NCBI RefSeq assembly: GCF_900447215.1
Contig: NZ_UFYA01000001.1
Coordinates: 186,001-250,000, forward strand
DNA length: 64,000 nt
Source: Dermatophilus congolensis
GTDB taxonomy: Bacteria; Actinomycetota; Actinomycetes; Actinomycetales; Dermatophilaceae
Direction of reading: 5' to 3'
The translations under genes were made by a program, and so were the position numbers. Below the pieces are notes generated by a model. The model was not told the DNA's origin and did no database searches. It saw only the letters and a program-made list of their open reading frames with translations. Below, piece by piece: positions 57,630 through 64,000 of this stretch (position 1 is the stretch's first letter; each line of letters starts with the position of its first letter).

Positions 57630-58895
57630 GTGGCCGGTTCGGTCGATGTGCAGGCACCTGTCCGTCGGGTAGCGATGCTGTCGTTTCATACGTCGCCGTT
57701 GGATCAGCCTGGTACAGGGGACGCTGGTGGGATGAATGTGTATGTGGTGGAGGTTGCGCGGCATTTGGCTGCGATGGGGGTGGAGGTTGTTATTTTTACG
57801 CGCAAGACGTCGGCGTCGTTGCCTAATGAGGTGCAGTTGTGTCCGGGGGTGGTGGTGCGGCACGTGCTTGCGGGGCCGTATGAGGGGTTGGATAAGAATT
57901 TGCTGCCGTCGCAGTTGTGTGCGTTCGCTGCGGGGGTGATGCGTGAGGTTGCTGGGCGTCCTGAGGGGCATTACGACGTGGTGCATTCGCATTACTGGTT
58001 GTCGGGTCAGGTGGGGTGGCTGGCGGCGCAGCGGTGGAACGTGCCGTTGGTGCACACGATGCACACGATGGCGAAGGTGAAGAATGCGTTGTTGGCGCCT
58101 GGGGATGCTGCCGAGCCGCTGGTTCGTGAGATTGGTGAAGAGCAGGTGGTTTCGATTGCTGATCGGTTGGTGGCTAATACAGCGCGAGAGCGGGATGAGT
58201 TGGTCTCGTTTTATGGGGCGTCGGCTGATGTGGTGGAGGTGGTGCCCCCGGGAGTTGATTTAGAGACCTTTATGCCAGGTGATCCTCAGGCTGCGCGTGC
58301 GGTGACCGGGCTGCCTGAGGATGCGCTTGTGGTGTGTTTTGTGGGGAGGATTCAGCCGTTGAAGGCACCGGATTTGCTGGTGGATGTGGTGGCTGATGTG
58401 GCCTCTCGGCGGCCGGATTTGGGGCAGCGGTTGAGGCTGGTGGTGATTGGGGGGCCGTCGGGTACGGGGTTGGAGCGTCCGAGGCTTGTGTTGGATCGGG
58501 CGGCTGAATTGGGTGTGGGGCATATGTTGCTGACCTCGCCGCCAGTGGAGCGGGAGGTGTTGGCGCAGTGGTATCGCAGTGCGGACATTGTGGGTGTTCC
58601 TTCTCACAACGAGTCGTTTGGGTTGGTGGCGATTGAGGCGCAGGCGTGTGGTGTGCCGGTGGTGGCTGCGGCGGTGGGTGGGCTGCCGACGGCTGTGAAG
58701 GGGGGTGTTTTGGTGCCGACCCATGATGTGGGGGAGTGGTCGTTGGTGTTCGAACGTCTTCTCGATGATGCGGATCGACGTGCGCAGTTGGGGCGGGTTG
58801 GGTATGAGCATGCGCAGTCTTTTGGATGGGCTGCGACGGCGAAGCGGGTGTTGGAGGTGTATGCCGATGCGGTGGCGCATCGGCGGGGGGAGTGA
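57630..58895 (+). CDS. mshA: D-inositol-3-phosphate glycosyltransferase
   Basis: 421 residues, GTG start with GGGGAGG 7 bp upstream. GT4 family, GT-B fold: [24 protein letters not shown] at the N-terminus, [22 protein letters not shown], and the C-terminal donor site [15 protein letters not shown] and [23 protein letters not shown]. It joins GlcNAc to 1-L-myo-inositol-1-phosphate, the first step of mycothiol synthesis. The first long motif spans residues 14-37; mshD is 6 kb upstream. Confidence 0.96.
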   Translation: MAGSVDVQAPVRRVAMLSFHTSPLDQPGTGDAGGMNVYVVEVARHLAAMGVEVVIFTRKTSASLPNEVQLCPGVVVRHVLAGPYEGLDKNLLPSQLCAFAAGVMREVAGRPEGHYDVVHSHYWLSGQVGWLAAQRWNVPLVHTMHTMAKVKNALLAPGDAAEPLVREIGEEQVVSIADRLVANTARERDELVSFYGASADVVEVVPPGVDLETFMPGDPQAARAVTGLPEDALVVCFVGRIQPLKAPDLLVDVVADVASRRPDLGQRLRLVVIGGPSGTGLERPRLVLDRAAELGVGHMLLTSPPVEREVLAQWYRSADIVGVPSHNESFGLVAIEAQACGVPVVAAAVGGLPTAVKGGVLVPTHDVGEWSLVFERLLDDADRRAQLGRVGYEHAQSFGWAATAKRVLEVYADAVAHRRGE

Positions 58896-58966
58896 GCTTG
58901 TGGTTTGGTGATGCGATTGCTGGGTTGTTGTGCTGAGGCCTGGGAGTGAAGTCATAGAGTGGGGGC

Positions 58967-59710
58967 ATGACTTACAAGCTCGTCCTGCTCCGCCATGGTG
59001 AGAGCGAATGGAATGCGAAAAACCTGTTCACCGGTTGGGTCGATGTTGACTTGTCCGAGAAGGGTCGCGCCGAGGCAGCTCGTGCTGGTGAGCTGTTGAA
59101 GTCCAACGGTGTGCTTCCGGATGTGTTGCACACGTCGTTGCTGCGTCGGGCTATTAAGACGGCCAACTTGGCTTTGGATGTGGCTGATCGTCACTGGGTT
59201 CCGGTGAAGCGTAGTTGGCGGCTTAATGAGCGTCATTACGGCAAGCTGCAGGGTCTGAACAAAAAAGAGATCCGTGATCAGTTCGGTGATGAGCAGTTTA
59301 TGCAGTGGCGTCGTTCGTATGATGTTCCGCCGCCGGAGATTGATCCGGGTAACGAGTTCAGCCAGTCAAATGATCTGCGTTATGCGGATATTGATGGTGG
59401 TGCACCGTTGACGGAATGTTTGAAAGATGTCGTGGCGCGTATGTTGCCTTATTGGGAAAGCGATATTAAGCCTGATTTGGTGGCGGGTAAAACAGTTGCG
59501 CTTGCCGCGCATGGAAACAGTTTGCGTGCATTGGTGAAGCATCTTGATGGTATTAGCGATGAGGATATTGCGGCGTTGAACATCCCGACGGGTATTCCGC
59601 TGCTTTATGAACTTGATGAGAATTTCGCTCCGGTTGTTAAGGGCGGCACGTATCTTGACCCGGAGGCAGCGAAGGCTGCTGCTGAAGCGGTTGCTAATCA
59701 GGGCAAGTAA
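58967..59710 (+). CDS. gpmA: 2,3-bisphosphoglycerate-dependent phosphoglycerate mutase
   Basis: 247 residues. Phosphohistidine motif [10 protein letters not shown] at 7-16, then [22 protein letters not shown] and [14 protein letters not shown] with the second active-site His. Glycolytic interconversion of 3- and 2-phosphoglycerate. Its position between mshA and phoU/senX3 is conserved in actinobacteria. The sequence GTGGGGGC lies just before the ATG. Confidence 0.96.
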   Translation: MTYKLVLLRHGESEWNAKNLFTGWVDVDLSEKGRAEAARAGELLKSNGVLPDVLHTSLLRRAIKTANLALDVADRHWVPVKRSWRLNERHYGKLQGLNKKEIRDQFGDEQFMQWRRSYDVPPPEIDPGNEFSQSNDLRYADIDGGAPLTECLKDVVARMLPYWESDIKPDLVAGKTVALAAHGNSLRALVKHLDGISDEDIAALNIPTGIPLLYELDENFAPVVKGGTYLDPEAAKAAAEAVANQGK

Positions 59711-59741
59711 TTCATTTGGCGTTGTTGTCGCTGTGTGAATG

Positions 59742-59779
59742 CAAGGGGTGCCTCGCTGTTGCTGGCGGGGCACCCCTTG
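59742..59779. terminator. Bidirectional terminator between gpmA and phoU
   Basis: A 15-bp stem (CAAGGGGTGCCTCGC with GCGGGGCACCCCTTG, one G-U) around an 8-base loop, between the two convergent genes. Confidence 0.75.
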
Positions 59780-59796
59780 TGGCTGTGTAAGTGCTG

Positions 59797-60447
59797 TTAG
59801 GCGCGTTGTTCGATGATGCCGGTGACGAGGTATTGCATTTGTTCGCCGACGGAGACGGCGTGGTCACCGAAGCGTTCGTAGTAGCGGGCTAGCAGGGCTA
59901 GGTCGATGGATGTTTTACGGTCGTGGGGGGCGTTTTCGCTGGTGATGAGGTTGTAAATTTCGCGGTGAAGGGCGTCTAGGCGGTCGTCGGTGAGGTCGAG
60001 GGTGTTGACGGCGTCCATATCTTTGGTGGTGATAATTCCGCCGACTTGGGTGATGAGTTTGTTGGCTACTTGGGCCATTTCGAGGATGGTTGCGCGGGCT
60101 TCGGGGGGAACTGCGGCTTCGGGGTAGCGAAGTCGGGCTACTTTGGCGACGTGGACGGCTAGGTCTCCCATGCGTTCGATGCTGGCGGCCATGCGTAGCG
60201 CGGTGACAATGATGCGTAGGTCTGTGGCGACGGGTTGTTGGCGTGCGAGGGTGTCGACGGCGACGAGGTTAATTTTTTTCTCGAGTGCGTCGAGTTGTTC
60301 GTCTGCGGAGATGACAGTTTGGGTCAGTTCGAGGTCAGCGTCCAGGAGCGCGTTGGTGGCTCGTGACATGGATGAGGCGGCCAGGCGGGTCATTTCTACG
60401 AGGTCGTCGGTGAGTTGGTCGAGTACTTCGTGGAAGGCGTCGCGCAT
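59797..60447 (-). CDS. phoU: Phosphate signalling protein PhoU
   Basis: 216 residues forming two repeated three-helix bundles. The PhoU signatures are in the first repeat (MGDLAVHVAKVARLRYP) and in the second (YYERFGDHAVSVGEQMQYL), the metal-binding E/D-x3-D-H pattern. It links PstSCAB to SenX3 signalling and restrains RegX3 under phosphate sufficiency. Its divergent position to senX3 is the standard actinobacterial arrangement. The start has AGGAGGA upstream. Confidence 0.95.
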   Translation of the reverse strand: MRDAFHEVLDQLTDDLVEMTRLAASSMSRATNALLDADLELTQTVISADEQLDALEKKINLVAVDTLARQQPVATDLRIIVTALRMAASIERMGDLAVHVAKVARLRYPEAAVPPEARATILEMAQVANKLITQVGGIITTKDMDAVNTLDLTDDRLDALHREIYNLITSENAPHDRKTSIDLALLARYYERFGDHAVSVGEQMQYLVTGIIEQRA

Positions 60448-60802
60448 AGTTCCTCCTGCTGTGTGTGTGCGCCGCCGTGGCGTGGAGTGACTGGGGTGTG
60501 CCAGCGGGGTCGGGCGCGTGGGTAGGGGTCAGTCAATCAGGTTCAGGTTGGTTGGGGGTGTCTGGTCGTGGGCGAGTTGGTGTCGGTTGGGGTGGTGGGT
60601 GTGGTTTGTGTGAACGGGTGGTGGCGTGGTGGCGAATCCTTGGTGTCGATGGTGTGGTTGGTGATGGGTTGCGGGGGTTTGGTGACGTGAGGGTGCGTAG
60701 GGTTGCGGGGTGGGTTCAATTGTTGCGGAGGTGAGGCGGTGGGTTGGGCGTGTCGTGGGGGTTGGTGCTGAGCGCGGTGTTGGTGGGGTGAATGGTGGGG
60801 GT

Positions 60803-61870
60803 GTGAGTGTTCGTGATGTGCGTTCTTCGGGGTCGGTAGATACCTCTGAAATGTTTGATCGGTTGATCACTGCGTTCAAGGAGTGCGTGATGGTCATCGA
60901 TTCGCGGGATCGGGTGGTGCGTTCGAGTCCGTCGACGTCGGTGATGGGGTTGTTGCGTGGTCAGGATTTGGTGCATGACGAGTTGCGGGCGGTGGTGCGT
61001 CATGCGCGTCGGATGGGGCAGAGCAGTGAGCATGAGTTCACGTTGACGCGGGATCGTTTTGTTGATGCGCGGGTGTCGGTGGCGGTGCGTGCTGTGGATT
61101 TGGGGTCGGGGTTTGTGGCGTTGTTTGTGGAGGATAGGACGCGGGCGCAGCGGGTGGAGGATGTGCGTCGGGATTTTGTGGCGAATGTGTCGCATGAATT
61201 GAAGACGCCGGTGGGTGGGATCGCGTTGTTGGCTGAGGCGGTGTTGGATGCGTGTGAGGATCCGCAGACGGTAGCGAGGTTTGCGCGTCGGATTCAGATG
61301 GAGTCTTCGCGGTTGACGCGGTTGGTGCAGGACATCGTTGATTTGTCGCGGTTGCAGGTGGATGAGGCGATTTCGGATCCGGTGCCGGTGACAGTGACGG
61401 CCGTGGTGCGTGATGCGTTGGAGAGTGTTCAGACTCTTGCGGAGTCTCGTGATGTGGAGATGGTGTTTGAGGGTGATGAGCGGGCGCAGGTAGTGGGTGA
61501 TCACCGGATGTTGGTGATTGCGGTGAGTAATTTGTTGTCGAATGCGATTAATTATTCGGCTGAGCGTACGCGGGTGGCGGTGACTGTGCGTTCTGTTGGT
61601 GGGGTGATTGAGGTTGCGGTGGCTGATCAGGGGACGGGGATTGCTCCGGAGGCGTTAGAGCGGGTTTTTGAGCGTTTCTATCGGGTGGATGAGGCGCGTT
61701 CGCGTGCTACCGGTGGGACGGGGTTGGGGTTGGCGATTGTGAAGCACATATGTACGAATCATGGGGGTGAGGTGAAGGTGTGGAGCAAGTTGGGGGAGGG
61801 GTCTACTTTTACGGTTCGGTTGCCACAGATGCCTGGTGTTGATGCGGTTTCAGGGGGTGCGGGGGTGTGA
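60803..61870 (+). CDS. senX3: SenX3-like phosphate sensor histidine kinase, N-terminal membrane segment out of frame
   Basis: 355 residues from the GTG at 60803; the frame is open back to 60710. PAS-like region (ITAFKECVMVIDSRDRVVRS, about 20-110), HisKA NVSHELKTPVGG with His131, HATPase boxes NLLSNAINYSAE, DQGTGIAPEALERVFERFYR and GGTGLGLAIVKH. SenX3 normally starts with membrane helices; none is in this frame. A hydrophobic stretch (GVSWGLVLSAVLVG) lies in another frame from TTG 60744, and adding one G to the run at 60785-60788 would join it. It phosphorylates RegX3 in low phosphate. Confidence 0.88.
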   Translation: MSVRDVRSSGSVDTSEMFDRLITAFKECVMVIDSRDRVVRSSPSTSVMGLLRGQDLVHDELRAVVRHARRMGQSSEHEFTLTRDRFVDARVSVAVRAVDLGSGFVALFVEDRTRAQRVEDVRRDFVANVSHELKTPVGGIALLAEAVLDACEDPQTVARFARRIQMESSRLTRLVQDIVDLSRLQVDEAISDPVPVTVTAVVRDALESVQTLAESRDVEMVFEGDERAQVVGDHRMLVIAVSNLLSNAINYSAERTRVAVTVRSVGGVIEVAVADQGTGIAPEALERVFERFYRVDEARSRATGGTGLGLAIVKHICTNHGGEVKVWSKLGEGSTFTVRLPQMPGVDAVSGGAGV

Positions 61871-61941
61871 TGTTGTTGTGTTGCGGTGTAGGCGTGGCGA
61901 GGTGCTGCGTTGTGCGGTTGTTGTGATTGGAGGGTTGGCGT

Positions 61942-62625
61942 ATGACGCACATTTTGGTGGTTGAGGACGAGGAGTCGTTTTCTGACCCGTTGTCATATCT
62001 CTTGCGTAAGGAGGGGTATGAGGTGTCAGTGTCGGCTGATGGTGTGTCTGCGGTGCGGGATTTCGCTGTTGTTCGGCCTGAATTGGTGTTGTTGGATTTG
62101 ATGCTTCCGGGGCTGGATGGGGTGGAGGTGTGTAAGCGGATCCGGGCAGATTCTTCGGTCCCGATCATTATGTTGACGGCGAAAGATAGTGAGATTGACA
62201 AGGTGGTGGGGTTGGAGATTGGTGCGGATGATTATGTGACGAAGCCGTATTCGAGTCGTGAGTTGTTGGCTCGGGTGAAGGCGGTGTTGCGTCGTCGTGC
62301 TGAGCCGGAGGAGGTGCTGCCTGTGGCGTTGGGGGCCGGTCCGGTACAGATGGATGTGGAGCGGCATGTGGTGAAGGTGCGGGGGGAGCAGATTTCTTTG
62401 CCGTTGAAGGAGTTTGAGCTGCTGGAGATGTTGTTGCGGAATGCGGGTCGTGTGTTGACTCGCATGCAGCTCATTGATCGGGTGTGGGGTAGTGACTATG
62501 TGGGGGATACCAAGACGCTTGATGTGCACATTAAGCGTCTGCGGGCCAAGGTTGAGCAGGATCCGGGTAATCCGGTGCATATCGTGACGGTGCGGGGGTT
62601 GGGATACAAGTTTGAGGTGGTGTGA
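61942..62625 (+). CDS. regX3: Phosphate response regulator RegX3
   Basis: 227 residues from the ATG at 61942 (GGAGGG 8 bp upstream). OmpR family: EDE at 8-10, Asp52 (LLDLMLPG), TKPYS; winged helix with LPLKEFELLEMLLRNAGRVL, VWGSDYVGDTKTLDVHIKRLRAKVE and TVRGLGYKFEVV. It should bind the PHO box upstream of pstS at 43.5 kb. It follows senX3 after 71 bp. Confidence 0.95.
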   Translation: MTHILVVEDEESFSDPLSYLLRKEGYEVSVSADGVSAVRDFAVVRPELVLLDLMLPGLDGVEVCKRIRADSSVPIIMLTAKDSEIDKVVGLEIGADDYVTKPYSSRELLARVKAVLRRRAEPEEVLPVALGAGPVQMDVERHVVKVRGEQISLPLKEFELLEMLLRNAGRVLTRMQLIDRVWGSDYVGDTKTLDVHIKRLRAKVEQDPGNPVHIVTVRGLGYKFEVV

Positions 62626-62643
62626 GGTGTTCGGGGAATGCGT

Positions 62644-62690
62644 AAGCGGGTGGTGGTAAGGCGCTGTTAGGCGCTCACCACCACCCGCTT
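62644..62690. terminator. Bidirectional terminator between regX3 and lipoprotein gene
   Basis: AAGCGGGTGGTGGT (62644-62657) pairs exactly with ACCACCACCCGCTT (62677-62690). The 19-base loop itself contains GGCGCT repeats. Confidence 0.7.
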
Positions 62691-62706
62691 GAGGTGTGTG
62701 GGGTTA

Positions 62707-63420
62707 TTAGTTGTGGTCGTGGTCGGTGTGCTCGTCATCCTCGGTGGTGGCTGTGGGGGTGGAGGTTGACTCTGCTGTGGGGGTGCTGGTTCCGTGTGGT
62801 CGCGCGGAGTCAGTGGATGATTCGCTGGGGGTGGATGTCCCTGAGGGGGGGCTGGTGGAGGTTGCTGGCGCGGTGGGTTTTAGGGAGGCGTAGTAACCGG
62901 TGGGGGGAAGTACAGGGGCGTTGACGACGTCTTGGCCAGCGCTGGTGATGACGGACAGAGGCATCATGCCGCCAGCTGTGGTGGGAACTTGGGGGAGAGT
63001 GACGCTAGCTGCGCCCTCTTTTTGGCCTCCGAATTGCAGTGAGCCACCTGCGGGTACGTCGAACTGCTGGCCAGGCTGCCCTTGCGGGTTCGCGAAGCCG
63101 ACTTTGACTGGCTGCTGTGTGTTGTTGACGGCGAGGGCAGAGATTGTGCCGGGTTTGCCATTTCCTTCGGAGACAACGACAACGTTTTGTAGGTGCAGGC
63201 CGCCCATTTCGAACATAGCGCCGTCGGCAGGTGCGTATGCCTTGTCTGTCTGGATGGGTGAGGTCCATTGGCATCCAGCCAGGGCTAGGGCGGCGATTCC
63301 GGTGAGTCCTGCTGCCGCGAGGGAACGCACTCGACCCGGGTGACGCCGGGAGACGGTGGCATCGGTGTTGGGGGTGTCGTTCTGGCCGGGCGTACCAGGG
63401 ATTCGAGTTGTTCGCATCAC
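62707..63420 (-). CDS. LpqE-like secreted lipoprotein with His/Asp tail
   Basis: 237 residues. A basic N-terminus is followed by a signal helix ending in lipobox LALAGC (Cys near 50). The middle domain (about 70-165: FEMGGLHLQNVVVVSEG, TISALAVNNTQQPVKVGFA) is an immunoglobulin-like fold of the LpqE type. Ser/Thr/Pro-rich low-complexity linker, then a C-terminal DDEHTDHDHN that could bind metal. It diverges from carD, as LpqE does in mycobacteria. Function unknown. Confidence 0.75.
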   Translation of the reverse strand: MMRTTRIPGTPGQNDTPNTDATVSRRHPGRVRSLAAAGLTGIAALALAGCQWTSPIQTDKAYAPADGAMFEMGGLHLQNVVVVSEGNGKPGTISALAVNNTQQPVKVGFANPQGQPGQQFDVPAGGSLQFGGQKEGAASVTLPQVPTTAGGMMPLSVITSAGQDVVNAPVLPPTGYYASLKPTAPATSTSPPSGTSTPSESSTDSARPHGTSTPTAESTSTPTATTEDDEHTDHDHN

Positions 63421-63619
63421 GTTTCACAGGGTAACTGGCTGGCATCGGACAGGCGAGAAAATTTGTGATCGTTGTGGTGTAAAACCTGTGTCAATTCCTT
63501 GTTTATAGGCTTATTCAAAGTTGGTTCATGTGCTCTGAACTGCATGAATGCGCTTATGAGCGACTGTAGGTGTGTGGTGGCGTGATAGACTTAAGGTCGC
63601 GAAAGGGGAATACGGGCAT

Positions 63620-64000
63620 ATGACTTTCAAGGTTGGCGAGACAGTTGTTTACCCGCACCACGGTGCGGCGCTCATCGAAGAGATCAAAACCCGCACCATC
63701 AAAGGTGAGGAACGGCTTTATCTGGTACTTAAAGTTGCCCAGGGTGACTTGACCATTGAGGTTCCTGCCGAGAATTGCGATTTGGTGGGAGTGCGTGACG
63801 TTGTGGGCCAAGAAGGTCTAGAGCACGTTTTCGAGGTGCTGCGTTCAACGCAAGGTGAAGAGCCTGCAAACTGGTCTCGGCGGTACAAAGCCAACCTAGA
63901 GAAACTTGCTTCCGGCGATGTGAATCGTGTTGCCGAGGTTGTTCGTGACCTGTGGCGCCGTGAGCACGGCAAGGGATTGTCTGCTGGGGAGAAACGCATG
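63620..64000 (+). CDS. carD: CarD-family RNA polymerase-binding regulator, 3' end cut by window
   Basis: 127 codons visible. It begins [20 protein letters not shown], the CarD RNA-polymerase-interacting Tudor-like domain, and continues into the helical DNA-binding domain ([21 protein letters not shown], then [17 protein letters not shown]). CarD stabilises open promoter complexes, especially at rRNA promoters. GAAAGGGGAA lies 9 bp before the ATG. About 30 residues are missing beyond the right edge. Confidence 0.95.
   Translation, partial: MTFKVGETVVYPHHGAALIEEIKTRTIKGEERLYLVLKVAQGDLTIEVPAENCDLVGVRDVVGQEGLEHVFEVLRSTQGEEPANWSRRYKANLEKLASGDVNRVAEVVRDLWRREHGKGLSAGEKRM

Noticed and set aside
60528-60620. 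Possible PHO box in the phoU-senX3 gap (GGTTCAGGTTGG and a reverse GTTCACAC)
   Set aside because: Single degenerate units without the 11-bp repeat seen upstream of pstS.
1-64000. CRISPR arrays, tRNA/rRNA genes, insertion sequences, prophage genes
   Set aside because: I looked for spaced direct repeats, cloverleaf-like sequences, transposase motifs and terminal inverted repeats and saw none.

Overview
This is a 64 kb stretch of a high-GC actinobacterial chromosome. Mycothiol genes (mshA, mshD), GlnR, SenX3-RegX3, CarD, a PHO box made of 11-bp direct repeats, TreY-TreZ trehalose synthesis and heavy use of GTG/TTG starts all fit Actinomycetota, probably Micrococcales (a Dermatophilaceae-like organism is my guess). 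I see no rRNA, tRNA, CRISPR array, transposase or phage gene.

Layout. 0-6 kb: a RiPP cluster of the azol(in)e (TOMM) type. A YcaO cyclodehydratase (cut by the left edge), an S15-like hydrolase and a small leader-binding/ThiF-like partner follow a 34-codon precursor-peptide gene. A beta-propeller protein and a prolyl-oligopeptidase are transcribed away from it. 5.8-7.8 kb: an Sfp-type phosphopantetheinyl transferase and a frameshifted EntB-like isochorismatase. 7.9-12.1 kb: a NarL-type two-component system (kinase frameshifted) and an ABC exporter with two permeases, a candidate immunity module. 12.2-16.5 kb: phosphoesterase, cNMP/CBS/DUF294 protein and amino-acid permease. 16.9-24.6 kb: complete kdpFABCDE. 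24.8-28 kb: DUF6421 protein, SDR, threonine aldolase. 28-31.2 kb: an uncharacterised glycoconjugate cluster (GT2, PIG-L deacetylase/NodS-like methyltransferase fusion, acyl-CoA dehydrogenase-like protein). 31.4-34.2 kb: GABA/aminobutyraldehyde catabolism. 34.7-43.5 kb: Ski2-like helicase, GNAT, treY-treZ and an unknown protein. 43.5-47.7 kb: PHO box plus pstSCAB. 48-52.8 kb: mutT1, ppk1, mshD (ppk1 and mshD share one open frame) and glnR. 52.9-64 kb: sulfur carrier, membrane protein, nitrobindin-like, ygfZ, dtd, DUF2516, methyltransferase, mshA, gpmA, phoU, senX3, regX3, a lipoprotein and carD (cut by the right edge).

How it fits together: a large phosphate module (PHO box-pstSCAB, phoU, senX3-regX3, ppk1) sits beside mycothiol genes and glnR. 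The most novel item is the RiPP cluster: its precursor gene is very short, sits behind a promoter whose -35 lies inside a perfect inverted repeat, and is followed by a 14-bp hairpin before the biosynthetic genes. Four places carry likely single-base homopolymer indels (isochorismatase, histidine kinase, senX3, mshD/ppk1), so frame calls there need checking against reads. Base composition of the + strand alternates between C/A-rich and G/T-rich blocks regardless of gene direction.
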